Notes: generated by a model from the sequence alone, not told the origin. Shown: positions 7,645 through 14,871, counted from the first letter of the stretch. The stretch is DNA of 22,874 nucleotides from JAQVUB01 sp033809415 (GCA_033809415.1 JAPXLT010000042.1:1-22874); one strand, 5' to 3'. Translations and numbers: made by a program.

Positions 7645-8805
7645 ATGTTACAAATCGAGGTCATGAAACCTGAAATGAAATCGAAGGCGGACTATTTTCA
7701 TCCGTCGGTGGCTCCGCTTCCAGATGGCGAGTGGCTGATGTGTATGCAGGCATTTGTCGGCAGTGACCATTATGGCAGTCCGGAATACAGCGTTTCCTCT
7801 GATCTTGGCGATGGCTGGTCGGTGCCGTCAATTATTACATCGTTCGAAAGCCGTGCGCTATCCCCGGAGCTGACAGAGGGCGTTGCGGACGTGCGCTTGT
7901 TTGCGCTGCCGGGCAGTTCCCGTGTGCTGGCAATCGGTTGCAACACCTTTTATACTCCTCGAGGGGCTTTGGCTTGGGATAAAAAAGCCGTGAGCAATTT
8001 GCAGGCAACTCCTCATCAGGTGCCGGTTTACAGCATCTACGATCCAAGTCGTGGCTGGTCGCCGATGCGCAAGCTGGCGACCCCAAGCATGGATTCTTGC
8101 GATAACTGGCGTGTTGCTTGTGCCCAGCTCGCGTTTACTCCCGAGGGGGATATCCTGCTTCCTGTCTATTTTGCAACTGGGCGGGTGGACTATCATGGTT
8201 GGGATTCGCCTCAGTTTTCTGTTTGCGTGCTGCAGGCAGTTCTCGATGGTGAAGAATTGCTTGTTGTAAATTCCAGCAATGTGCTGAGGCATACGGTTCT
8301 CAGGGGATTCTGTGAACCTTCCCTGTACTATTTTAACGGGGAATATTTTCTGACCATTCGCGCAGAAGACGGCAGGGGGTATTGGAGCCGCAGCGCAGAC
8401 CCGATGAATTTTCCCGAACCGCGTCCCTGGAGCTTTTCCGATGGCGAACTGCTGAGCATGTCATCGACTCAGCAGCATTGGCTCGAGCTGGCCGGAAAGC
8501 TGTACCTCGTCTATACCCGGGATACTGGAAATAACAGCATGGTCATGCGCTTTCGAGCACCATTGCTGATTGCCCGTTTTGACCCGGAATCAGGTACCTT
8601 GGATCGCAACAGCGAACAGGTTGTCCTGCCGCATGAAATCCGCAATGGAGTACATGGCTTGCTGGGAAATTTCCACTGCCTTGCCCGCGCTGATGGCAGT
8701 GGACTTGTCCTAGATGCGGCGACCTTCCTCAAAGTCAAAGGAAATGATATCGTCGAGCGGCATAGCGAAATATGGATCGCGGAGCTGCGAGAAGAGAGAG
8801 CGTAG
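7645..8805 (+). CDS. Sialidase-like beta-propeller protein (BNR type)
   Basis: A 386-residue protein resembling the sialidase/neuraminidase superfamily propellers. Residues 19-30 (HPSVAPLPDGEW) and an Asp-box at 51-58 (SSDLGDGW, fitting S-x-D-x-G-x-x-W) support the fold. Later blades show similar spacing (FCEPSLYYFNGEYFLTIR, WLELAGKLYLVYTR). There is no signal peptide, so it is probably cytoplasmic and would act on imported sugars. AAGGAG at 7634-7639 sets the start at 7645. The gene follows the secreted GH123-type gene after 52 bases on the same strand, which suggests a shared transcript and substrate. Other five- or six-bladed glycosidase propellers are possible; I could not place the catalytic arginines of true sialidases. 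Confidence 0.72.
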   Translation: MLQIEVMKPEMKSKADYFHPSVAPLPDGEWLMCMQAFVGSDHYGSPEYSVSSDLGDGWSVPSIITSFESRALSPELTEGVADVRLFALPGSSRVLAIGCNTFYTPRGALAWDKKAVSNLQATPHQVPVYSIYDPSRGWSPMRKLATPSMDSCDNWRVACAQLAFTPEGDILLPVYFATGRVDYHGWDSPQFSVCVLQAVLDGEELLVVNSSNVLRHTVLRGFCEPSLYYFNGEYFLTIRAEDGRGYWSRSADPMNFPEPRPWSFSDGELLSMSSTQQHWLELAGKLYLVYTRDTGNNSMVMRFRAPLLIARFDPESGTLDRNSEQVVLPHEIRNGVHGLLGNFHCLARADGSGLVLDAATFLKVKGNDIVERHSEIWIAELREERA

Positions 8806-8811
8806 TGCGAT

Positions 8812-8834
8812 TTTTTTAACAACGAAAAAAAAAA
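8812..8834 (+). repeat. AACMACGAA dispersed repeat, short copy 3
   Basis: TTTTTTTAACAACGAAAAAA follows the stop of the propeller gene directly. It lacks the CACGAA words of the longer copies. It fills the gap between two convergent genes. Confidence 0.5.
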
Positions 8835-8850
8835 TGAAAAATAAAACTGT

Positions 8851-9273
8851 TTACTTGCCTTGATCCGCCGTTTCGGAATCGCCGCGGAATTTCTTCAGCA
8901 AGTCATATGTGTTGACTGTTTCAAGGTAGAATGCCGGAAAGCGTGACTTCATTGTCAGGTTTGAGACGTGCTCCCTCAAATACGGGATGATGTGCGCCAC
9001 GACCACATGGTCATGCAGAAGCCCGACGTCATCCCGGTCCTTGCATAAATACGTGATCCGATAGCTGCACACCAGCATCATCTGCGGCTCCTGCACATCC
9101 TTGAACAAATTGAAGGTCGCCTTGGCCGAAAAAAGGATCGTGCCGTCTTCGGACGGTGCCTCCTCGCTGGTCTCGAACGACTCGATCGCCAGGCAATAGC
9201 TGATCTCCTTGCCACTCGACCTTTGATCCGCAAACAAGCTGGACAATAAAATTACACTTTCGATTTTCGGCAT
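8851..9273 (-). CDS. SecB-like chaperone, third gene of a putative TAC operon
   Basis: A 140-residue SecB-fold protein. SecB keeps clients unfolded; in toxin-antitoxin-chaperone systems SecB-like proteins instead fold and protect the antitoxin. Residues 88-126 carry the clearest match: the helix IPYLREHVSNLT (96-107), then RFPAFYLETVN (111-121), matching the FPYARE.ISDL..RG.FPAL.L.PVNF region of E. coli SecB. The N-terminal strands (IESVILLSSLFA, KEISYCLAI, TILFSAKATFNL) fit the SecB beta sheet. GAAGGA about eight bases before the ATG overlaps the stop of the upstream gene, and the gap is only 11 bases, so translation is probably coupled. The gene is co-directional with the HEPN and MNT-like genes and opposite to its neighbours, so it belongs to this module and is unlikely to be the housekeeping secB. 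Confidence 0.8.
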   Translation of the reverse strand: MPKIESVILLSSLFADQRSSGKEISYCLAIESFETSEEAPSEDGTILFSAKATFNLFKDVQEPQMMLVCSYRITYLCKDRDDVGLLHDHVVVAHIIPYLREHVSNLTMKSRFPAFYLETVNTYDLLKKFRGDSETADQGK

Positions 9274-9284
9274 TGGCGGTTCCT

Positions 9285-9635
9285 TCAGGCGGCCAGGATC
9301 ACCTTGCTGAACTTGTCGTCAACATCGCTGGCGGGGGGCATTTCATTGCGATACGTCAAATTGCCGTCGCAAACCGTGACTGGCGCACGTTGAGCCATTT
9401 GCGGATAGTAGCGATCCGTCTCTTCCGGCGTATATGCGATGACAGAAAAAAACACATCACCATCGGGAACAAGAATCCGCTCCATGTCATATATTGCAAG
9501 CTCCAGGCTCTCCTTCCTGTCCATGGGGACTCGGAAAACATGAATGATGATCTGGTTTTCCTCTTCCTTCAGGACGCAAGACGCCTGAAATCCGAAAACA
9601 GCCTGAATTAATTTTGCAAGCACATCAGTATTCAT
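9285..9635 (-). CDS. Degenerate MNT-like protein, candidate antitoxin
   Basis: A 116-residue protein I do not recognise by overall sequence. By eye it lines up without gaps with minimal nucleotidyltransferases. FGFQASCVLKEEENQI at 14-29 matches FGSRARG-x5-SDID, but the GS is GF (15-16) and the D-x-D is N27-x-I29. DVFFSVIAYTPEE (60-72) matches the later strand DVVVVTPEE and keeps Asp60 where the third catalytic Asp would be. In HEPN/MNT pairs the nucleotidyltransferase neutralises the HEPN toxin; here catalysis looks lost, so neutralisation would rely on binding. The start overlaps the HEPN stop as ATGA, with GGGAGG eight bases upstream; in-frame codons back to 9695 lie inside the HEPN gene. 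The C-terminal 35 residues, polar with LTYRNEMPP at 93-101, could be a chaperone-recognition tail. The MNT relation is an inference. Confidence 0.7.
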   Translation of the reverse strand: MNTDVLAKLIQAVFGFQASCVLKEEENQIIIHVFRVPMDRKESLELAIYDMERILVPDGDVFFSVIAYTPEETDRYYPQMAQRAPVTVCDGNLTYRNEMPPASDVDDKFSKVILAA

Positions 9636-10048
9636 GGCATAAGCCTCCCAATTTTTTTCAAGTTGCGGACAAACTCCGCCCTTCTCGCCGACCAAATTTC
9701 ATAAGACTTTTCAAATTCGTCTTGCGTAATCGGCAACGGGTAGTAATCGGCCTGTACACGCCTGCGGATCAACACCTGGTAATCCATCCCCAACTTTGGT
9801 TTGATCCACGACAAATATTCCTTGGCAAGCCGGTGCACGCCTGTCGCATCATCCATTGACATTTTTGTGACATCCGGCAAATCGGGGTTGCCGCAATTGA
9901 TAACCATCGAGCTTTTGACCAAAAGGAAAATGGAATAGTACATCCGAGACATGGCGGCGTTGACGTGAAACGGTTTCCTGGACCTCAACATGACCATGCA
10001 TTCCCAGTTCTCTTCCGATTTGGCTATAAGATCATGAATGGCTTCCAT
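9632..10048 (-). CDS. HEPN-domain protein, candidate toxin of the TAC operon
   Basis: A 138-residue HEPN protein of the UPF0332 type. HEPN proteins are helical and often RNases, or partners of nucleotidyltransferases, in toxin-antitoxin and defence systems. Family features in order: an N-terminal helix (IHDLIAKSEENW), SRMYYSIF at 34-41 (the usual S-R-x-Y-Y-x-x-F), VHRLAKEYL at 71-79, and RRRVQADYYPLPIT at 95-108 (the R..ADY...IT motif). An R-x5-H match exists at R22-H28, but it lies before helix 2, not where the HEPN RNase motif is expected, so it may be chance. Start choice: ATG at 10048 agrees with family length; a TTG at 10087 would add 13 residues. Neither has a strong ribosome site. The stop overlaps the next start (ATGA). 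It is first in the operon, downstream of the promoter at 10126-10153. Confidence 0.8.
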   Translation of the reverse strand: MEAIHDLIAKSEENWECMVMLRSRKPFHVNAAMSRMYYSIFLLVKSSMVINCGNPDLPDVTKMSMDDATGVHRLAKEYLSWIKPKLGMDYQVLIRRRVQADYYPLPITQDEFEKSYEIWSARRAEFVRNLKKIGRLMP

Positions 10049-10079
10049 TTTTTTTGACCAGCGACAACCCTTTTTTGTT

Positions 10080-10117
10080 CCTGCCAACTGTCGATTCCGG
10101 CAGTATATTACCTGCCA
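10080..10117 (-). promoter_or_regulatory. Candidate autoregulatory operator of the HEPN operon
   Basis: GGCAG (10099-10103), eight AT-rich bases, then CTGCC (10112-10116) form an 18-bp palindrome just downstream of the -10 box. CCTGCCA occurs twice, at 10080-10086 and 10111-10117, 31 bp apart or about three helical turns. Bound protein would block transcription, as in autoregulated toxin-antitoxin operons. Confidence 0.45.
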
Positions 10118-10125
10118 GAATGGTT

Positions 10126-10153
10126 AATATATCTTGGTCGCTTGCCTTTTCAA
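10126..10153 (-). promoter_or_regulatory. Sigma70-type promoter of the HEPN operon
   Basis: Read on the minus strand, TTGAAA (10153-10148), a 16-bp spacer, then TATATT (10131-10126): five of six matches at each box. A six-base hairpin (TGCCTT, TTC, AAGGCA at 10143-10157) overlaps the -35 box. The leader to the ATG at 10048 would be about 70 bases. Confidence 0.55.
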
Positions 10154-10199
10154 GGCAGAGTGAGTTAATTCGCTGATTCGCGATCGCGATTGTAATGTG

Positions 10200-10395
10200 T
10201 CTTCTGTAGTGCGTGGTGCGTGGTGCGGGTCAGACGTGGTGGACTGTGTGGACAGTGTGGACAGGGCAAGGACATCCCCCCCGCACCCCACGACAGTCAG
10301 AATAATCACAACCGGGACGGTTGCACTACTTTTTAAATCTGCGCCCCCTGCATCCATTCCCAACGCACTACGCACCCCGCACTACGCACCCCATT
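10200..10395. repeat. Repeat-rich spacer between the HEPN operon and ftsK
   Basis: This non-coding stretch starts with GTAGTGCGTGGTGCGTGG (10207-10224) and ends with GCACTACGCACCCC in two adjacent copies (about 10366-10393), which is roughly inverted relative to the start. Between them are TGTGGACAG-type nonamers (10234-10262) and a 31-bp hairpin repeat (10307-10337). No convincing gene was found in 10160-10460. Confidence 0.6.
10307..10337 (-). repeat. 31-bp hairpin repeat, copy A
   Basis: On the minus strand this reads TTTAAAAAGTAGTGCAACCG and then TCCCGGTTGTG. It matches 28 of 31 bases of the element at 16596-16626. The stem is CAACCG/CGGTTG with a three-base loop (10309-10323). Confidence 0.7.
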
Positions 10396-10463
10396 CCCCT
10401 AAACCTTGTACTACAGAGGCATTACTCCATTACTACAGCGCTATTGTTTTCTTTATTTTCCGG

Positions 10464-10491
10464 TTGAATATTTTCCCGTTCAGGTTACATT
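10464..10491 (+). promoter_or_regulatory. Possible promoter upstream of ftsK
   Basis: TTGAAT (10464-10469), a 16-bp spacer, then TACATT (10486-10491). It is a moderate match, with the same spacing and -10 sequence as the better promoter at 19346. No other clear promoter was seen in the 230 bases before ftsK. Confidence 0.3.
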
Positions 10492-10620
10492 AGTTCAGGT
10501 TCCAATGCACGTTGATACATTGCCTGTTATGCGCATTCAGGAAGACCATGAATTAAAATATCATGCCGTAGCGGCTGCTTCTGCGTTTCCGGTTTTGCGG
10601 AAAGAATAGTGGAGAATTTG

Positions 10621-13080
10621 ATGTCAGTATTATTCGGAGGAGGGTCGGATATTTCACCGGAAGGGCACGAACGCTCTTTTAAGTTCCGGCGTGTCCTTAT
10701 CTTATTTTTATGCATCCTGCTTGTCTTATCTCTGGTCAAGTATAGTCCGGAGGACCTTGATTATCTCGCAGGAGGGCTGAGTGGCGTTGCCTTTCCCCGC
10801 AATCTGTTGGGAGTGGTTGGCGCACGCGTCGGCTGGTTTCTGATAGTCACCTTCGGTCTGGGAAGCTATTTTCTGACAGCTTTGCTGCTGCTGTGCAGTA
10901 TTCGCCGCCTAGTCTGGCGAGGGGGCTTGCGGAAAAGCAGCTTCGAGTACCCCGTCTGCATCCTGCTTGCCGGTATTGGCTGTTCGCTGTTGCTTGGACT
11001 TTTCCCAGAATATTTTTCAGCTCAGGCAGCCGCATTGAATATCACCTCTTTTCCGGGCGGTGTGATCGGACATTTTTTTTGCGCCGCCAATACCGGCTGG
11101 CTTTATCTGCTGCTGAACTGGTTTGGGTCGCTGGTTGTTGCCCTGATGTTTCTGCTCGTGCCGCTGGGGATTATATGGTATTACGATTGGCATGGACTGC
11201 TGCGCAACGCACTGCGCAGGCAAGCGGAACCAGCACAGACGCAGGAGGAGCCGCCGGTCGAAGGCCCCAGAGAGGAATTTTCCACAGTGATTGCTTCCGC
11301 CCCGAAAAACTCTGCTGCCGGGAAAGAGCTTCCAGGACGTGATAAGAGCGAGGATGACCTTGCTTCCATTCTACGCAATCGTCCCGCGCCGGCAGTTCAG
11401 CCTGCTTCGGGGTCGCCGGCTTTACAGCGCCAGCAGGCACCTATGAGAGAGCAGGAATTGCCCTTGCAAATGCCGAAACAGCCTGAGCCGAGGGTTCCTC
11501 AGCCTGCCTCTCCTCCTGCCCCGCCGCATCGTGTTGCAGTAGTTCCTGAGGTCGCTCCAGGCACGCCCTATCAGCTTCCCGATGTGACTTTGCTGAATCC
11601 TCCGGCTGAGGTTTCGACATCCGGCATGCGTGAGGAAGTCGAGCAAACCATGCGCAAGCTTCAGGAGACGTTGGATAACTTCGGCCTCGATGCGGAAGTG
11701 ATTGGCAATATCATCGGACCACAGGTGACCTTGTTCGAGATTTCACCGGCGCCAGGCGTGAATATCGACCGTTTCGGTCATATTCAGAATACCATCTGCA
11801 TGGCTTTGGAGGCAGTCAGCGTGCGGATGCTGCTGCCTATTCCCGGGCGGAACCTCGTTGGCATTGAAGTGCCCAATCCCATTCGTACCAATGTCACTGC
11901 CTATGAACTGCTTACCGACCGGAAATGGAAAGAGAACAAGATGGATTTGCCGTTGCTGCTTGGGAAAAACATCAGCGGTGAAACGATCCTGCTCGATCTT
12001 GCCCGTGCGCCGCATTTGATGATTGCCGGCGCGACTGGCAGCGGCAAATCCGTTTGCATGAATCTTCTGATCACTTCGATGCTGTTCAAATTCAAGCCCG
12101 ATGAACTCAAATTGATCATGGCCGACCCGAAGGTGGTCGAGTTTCAGCCCTACAGCACATTGCCGCATCTGATCGTCCCGGTGATCACGGAGGCCGAAAA
12201 AGTCAGCCTGGCTTTGCGCTGGGCTATCAATGAAATGGAACGGCGCTACCGCATGCTGGGAGCGGTCAAAGTCCGCAACCTCCAGGAATTCAACAGGCGG
12301 AAGAAGACGGAGGCGGAGCAGCTTGATGAGGATGGCAATCCGATTCCGGACAAACTTCCTTTCATCGTCATTATCATTGATGAAATTGCCGATGTGATGA
12401 TGCATGCTCAAAAAGAGGTTGAAAAATGCTTGGCGACGATTGTTGCCAAATCGCGTGCGGTTGGCATCCATACGATCATTGCCACTCAGCGTCCGGATAC
12501 CAAAGTCATCACCGGAACGATTAAAAACAACTATCCGGTTCGGATCGCTTTTCAGGTTCCTTCCCAGGTGGACGCACGCACGATCATGGATACCAAGGGA
12601 GCGGAAGCCTTGCTGGGGCGCGGGGACATGCTTTTCAAAGGGATTGGCATGAATGCGGAGCGCATCCAGGGCGGCTGGGTCGATACCCCCGAGGTGGAGA
12701 ATATTGTGCGTTTCGTCTCGGCTTTTGCAGAACCGGAATTTGACGAATCCGTTTTCCTTCCGCTTGAAGAAGGCACACCCGAGGGTGGTGAACCCGGCAA
12801 CGGGAAGGTGTACAGTGTGGATTCGGATACGGACGATGATGAGGAAAAGCTGGTTCGTATGGCCATCGACATCATTCTCCGGGATCGCCGTCCAACGATC
12901 AGCTATCTGCAACGTGCCATGAAAATTGGCTATAACAAGGCAGCCACGCTGATTGATGAACTCGAGGATCGCGGGATCATCGGTCCGCAGCCATCCAGTG
13001 GATTGCGTGAAATTCTGGTTATGGCTCCACCCGACCCCGATGATGACGATGATGATTCACCACCCTTTGATGAGCAGTAA
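10621..13080 (+). CDS. ftsK: DNA translocase FtsK/SpoIIIE
   Basis: An 819-residue septal DNA pump that moves and resolves chromosome ends at division. N-terminal membrane segments fall within about residues 20-190 (FRRVLILFLCILLVLSLV and three or more others). A Pro/Gln/Glu-rich linker covers about 200-330. The motor follows, with Walker A GATGSGKS at 470-477 and Walker B FIVIIIDE at 581-588, then ATQRPDTKVITGTIKNNYPVRI, characteristic of FtsK. The C-terminal winged-helix gamma domain (about 744-800; RRPTISYLQRAMKIGYN) reads DNA polarity sequences. After it comes a short very acidic tail (PDPDDDDDDSPPFDEQ). The ATG at 10621 is preferred over the GTG at 10609 because GGAG sits six bases before it. 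The rodZ-like gene follows after 27 bases. Confidence 0.96.
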   Translation: MSVLFGGGSDISPEGHERSFKFRRVLILFLCILLVLSLVKYSPEDLDYLAGGLSGVAFPRNLLGVVGARVGWFLIVTFGLGSYFLTALLLLCSIRRLVWRGGLRKSSFEYPVCILLAGIGCSLLLGLFPEYFSAQAAALNITSFPGGVIGHFFCAANTGWLYLLLNWFGSLVVALMFLLVPLGIIWYYDWHGLLRNALRRQAEPAQTQEEPPVEGPREEFSTVIASAPKNSAAGKELPGRDKSEDDLASILRNRPAPAVQPASGSPALQRQQAPMREQELPLQMPKQPEPRVPQPASPPAPPHRVAVVPEVAPGTPYQLPDVTLLNPPAEVSTSGMREEVEQTMRKLQETLDNFGLDAEVIGNIIGPQVTLFEISPAPGVNIDRFGHIQNTICMALEAVSVRMLLPIPGRNLVGIEVPNPIRTNVTAYELLTDRKWKENKMDLPLLLGKNISGETILLDLARAPHLMIAGATGSGKSVCMNLLITSMLFKFKPDELKLIMADPKVVEFQPYSTLPHLIVPVITEAEKVSLALRWAINEMERRYRMLGAVKVRNLQEFNRRKKTEAEQLDEDGNPIPDKLPFIVIIIDEIADVMMHAQKEVEKCLATIVAKSRAVGIHTIIATQRPDTKVITGTIKNNYPVRIAFQVPSQVDARTIMDTKGAEALLGRGDMLFKGIGMNAERIQGGWVDTPEVENIVRFVSAFAEPEFDESVFLPLEEGTPEGGEPGNGKVYSVDSDTDDDEEKLVRMAIDIILRDRRPTISYLQRAMKIGYNKAATLIDELEDRGIIGPQPSSGLREILVMAPPDPDDDDDDSPPFDEQ

Positions 13081-13107
13081 TATTGTCCCTTGCAGCTGGA
13101 GCAGCTG

Positions 13108-13848
13108 ATGTTGAATATCCGAAACAGCGAAGAGCTTTTTTTTCAGGAAAACAGTCCGCCGGATAATGCTGAAACAAAACAGCAGGAGCAGCCGGAAGTG
13201 CCTCGGGAGGGAATTGCCGCTGATTGTGTTGTCATGGAATCCGAACAGGAAAGGCTGGCTGCGAATGTGGAAGCTCCGGCGCCAGCGGCTTGTAAGGAGC
13301 TTTGCCTCGAGCCTTTGAGTTTCGGGGAGCAATTGCGCAATTTGCGTGCGGAAGCGGGCATGACAGTTGCCGATGTCGCGCAAAAGGTGCGATCGTCCCA
13401 GGCTTTCATCCTCAACCTCGAGAGCGGGGATTTTCACAAAATCCGTCAGCATGATCATTATTGCAAATCGTTCATCGAGCGCATCTGCATGGTCTATCAG
13501 GCTGATCCGAATGAGTTGCTGGAGAAATTTGATCAGGAGAGCCGTGCAGCGGGGCGCATGGGCGGTGCATTCGAGCATTCTCAGCAATCCACGCTTCCCG
13601 GCAGTTCTGTTTTTGCTGAAGACGATTTGAACGAGGAGAAGCCGGTGAGTGCCGCAATGCATTTGCCGGCCATACTGATCAGCATTCTGGTTGCTATATT
13701 GGCCATTCTGCTGATCAGTGCCTGGACTGTGAAAAATATCCGGGAACGGAAAAATGTTGAAATTCTGAAGGTGATCGAGGGGGGATTGCCGACTTTGATC
13801 CAAGTGGAGAAAATTCCACTGAAAGTCCTGCCAATACCCGACAACTGA
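13108..13848 (+). CDS. RodZ-like membrane protein with helix-turn-helix domain
   Basis: A 246-residue protein with the layout of RodZ, the membrane anchor of the MreB cytoskeleton. A Glu/Gln-rich N-terminal stretch (1-68) comes first. Then a Cro-like domain spans about 70-135 (FGEQLRNLRAEAGMTVADVA at 72-91, followed by FILNLESGDF), which is the HTH_25 pattern. One transmembrane helix is at about 186-207 (LPAILISILVAILAILLISA) and a short tail follows. The long N-terminal extension before the helix-turn-helix and the lack of the C-terminal beta domain of E. coli RodZ are differences from the type protein. The ATG at 13108 has GGAG six bases upstream; the TTG at 13090 is a less likely start. 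It probably shares the ftsK transcript, which fits a shape and division role. Confidence 0.78.
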   Translation: MLNIRNSEELFFQENSPPDNAETKQQEQPEVPREGIAADCVVMESEQERLAANVEAPAPAACKELCLEPLSFGEQLRNLRAEAGMTVADVAQKVRSSQAFILNLESGDFHKIRQHDHYCKSFIERICMVYQADPNELLEKFDQESRAAGRMGGAFEHSQQSTLPGSSVFAEDDLNEEKPVSAAMHLPAILISILVAILAILLISAWTVKNIRERKNVEILKVIEGGLPTLIQVEKIPLKVLPIPDN

Positions 13849-13861
13849 CGGAGGTTTTCTT

Positions 13862-14755
13862 TTGCGTATACGCTTTCTTCTTTTTGTTTGTCTACTGTTT
13901 TCCTGGCATTCATTTGCTGAAACACCGCTTTTTGACTGGTCGTCTGCGATTGAATTGTATCCGGGGATTCTTCATGCGCAGCTTGCGTTGCAGGAGCCTC
14001 GCCTGCTGAAGATCAATGCCGTCCGCATCGACCTGGTCCGCCCTGAAATTCAGTTTCACACTACGCCGCGCGATGCGGATTGGGGTCAAGCGATGCCGGA
14101 CAGTCCTGAGCATGTTATTCGCACCAAGCGTCAACGCACCCGTGATTATATCAGCCAGGCGCGTCTTCCGAAAGAGCAGGGCGGCTATGGCTTGAACATG
14201 GTGCTGGCGATCAATGCGGCTCCCTGGAGTCCCTGGACTAGACCTTTCACGCACACCTATGCCGACCGTCTTGGGCTGGCGGTTTCCGATGGCGTGCTTG
14301 TCTGTCCCGGGAATGCTCGCCCATCGCTGCTGATTTATCGTGACAGACGCATCGAGCTTGGCATATTGCCGTCCGACACCGATGTGCAGAATCTTCAAGT
14401 TGCGGTATCGGGCTTTGCCTTCGTCTTGCGGGAAGGAAAAGTCAGTGGCGACAGCACACTACATCCCAGGACCGGATATGGAATCTCAAAAGACCGGAAA
14501 TATCTGATTTTGCTGACTATTGACGGACGCCAGAAAAACTGGAGCCTCGGGGCAGGCAGTCAGGAAGTCGGAGAGTGGCTGAAACATTTTGGCGCCTGGG
14601 ACGGTCTCAATATGGACGGCGGTGGATCGACATCGCTGGCATATCTGGTTCCTGATGCAAACCAGGAAAGCATCCAACTGTTGAATAAACCCTCGGGCGG
14701 TGAACGAAGGGTGGGCAGCAACCTCGGAGTTTACCTGCTCCCCGCAAAGAACTGA
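13862..14755 (+). CDS. Phosphodiester glycosidase family protein (NAGPA-like), secreted
   Basis: A 297-residue exported protein of the family named after the lysosomal uncovering enzyme (NAGPA, DUF2233). Members cleave sugar-phosphodiester bonds; bacterial ones are thought to act on envelope or exopolysaccharide glycans. Residues 1-19 (MRIRFLLFVCLLFSWHSFA) form a signal peptide. Family motifs: MVLAINAAPW at 113-122, HPRTGYGIS at 201-209, LTIDGR at 218-223 and the hallmark LNMDGGGSTSL at 249-259. The start is a TTG at 13862, supported by GGAGG at 13850-13854 with seven-base spacing. The gene follows the rodZ-like stop by 13 bases, so it is probably in the ftsK operon. The substrate is unknown. 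Confidence 0.9.
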   Translation: MRIRFLLFVCLLFSWHSFAETPLFDWSSAIELYPGILHAQLALQEPRLLKINAVRIDLVRPEIQFHTTPRDADWGQAMPDSPEHVIRTKRQRTRDYISQARLPKEQGGYGLNMVLAINAAPWSPWTRPFTHTYADRLGLAVSDGVLVCPGNARPSLLIYRDRRIELGILPSDTDVQNLQVAVSGFAFVLREGKVSGDSTLHPRTGYGISKDRKYLILLTIDGRQKNWSLGAGSQEVGEWLKHFGAWDGLNMDGGGSTSLAYLVPDANQESIQLLNKPSGGERRVGSNLGVYLLPAKN

Positions 14756-14871
14756 ACACGGACTTTACACGGACTTTACACGGACTTTACACGGACTTTA
14801 CACGGACTTTACACGGACTTTACACGGACTTTACACGGACTTTACACGGACTTTACACGGACTTTACACGG
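14756..14871 (+). repeat. 11-bp tandem repeat (ACACGGACTTT), 10.5 copies, truncated by a gap
   Basis: ACACGGACTTT repeats perfectly for 116 bases, starting one base after the stop of the phosphodiester glycosidase gene. The array runs straight into a block of Ns, so the true copy number is unknown. It keeps frames open and produces a false long reading frame into the next gene. Confidence 0.97.

Noticed and set aside
8851..9273. Housekeeping secB
   Set aside because: The operon with HEPN and MNT-like genes, and the module-like isolation, argue for a TAC-type SecB-like chaperone instead.
10406..10609. Possible small gene (67 or 34 residues) just before ftsK
   Set aside because: Weak ribosome site, no recognisable features, and it starts in repeat-rich DNA. 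It might be a leader peptide but cannot be supported.
11743..12912. A 389-residue open frame antisense to ftsK
   Set aside because: The plus strand encodes the FtsK motor with Walker motifs; the antisense frame has no domain and reflects third-position GC bias.
14756..14871. CRISPR array
   Set aside because: The unit is 11 bp with no spacers, and no cas genes are present.
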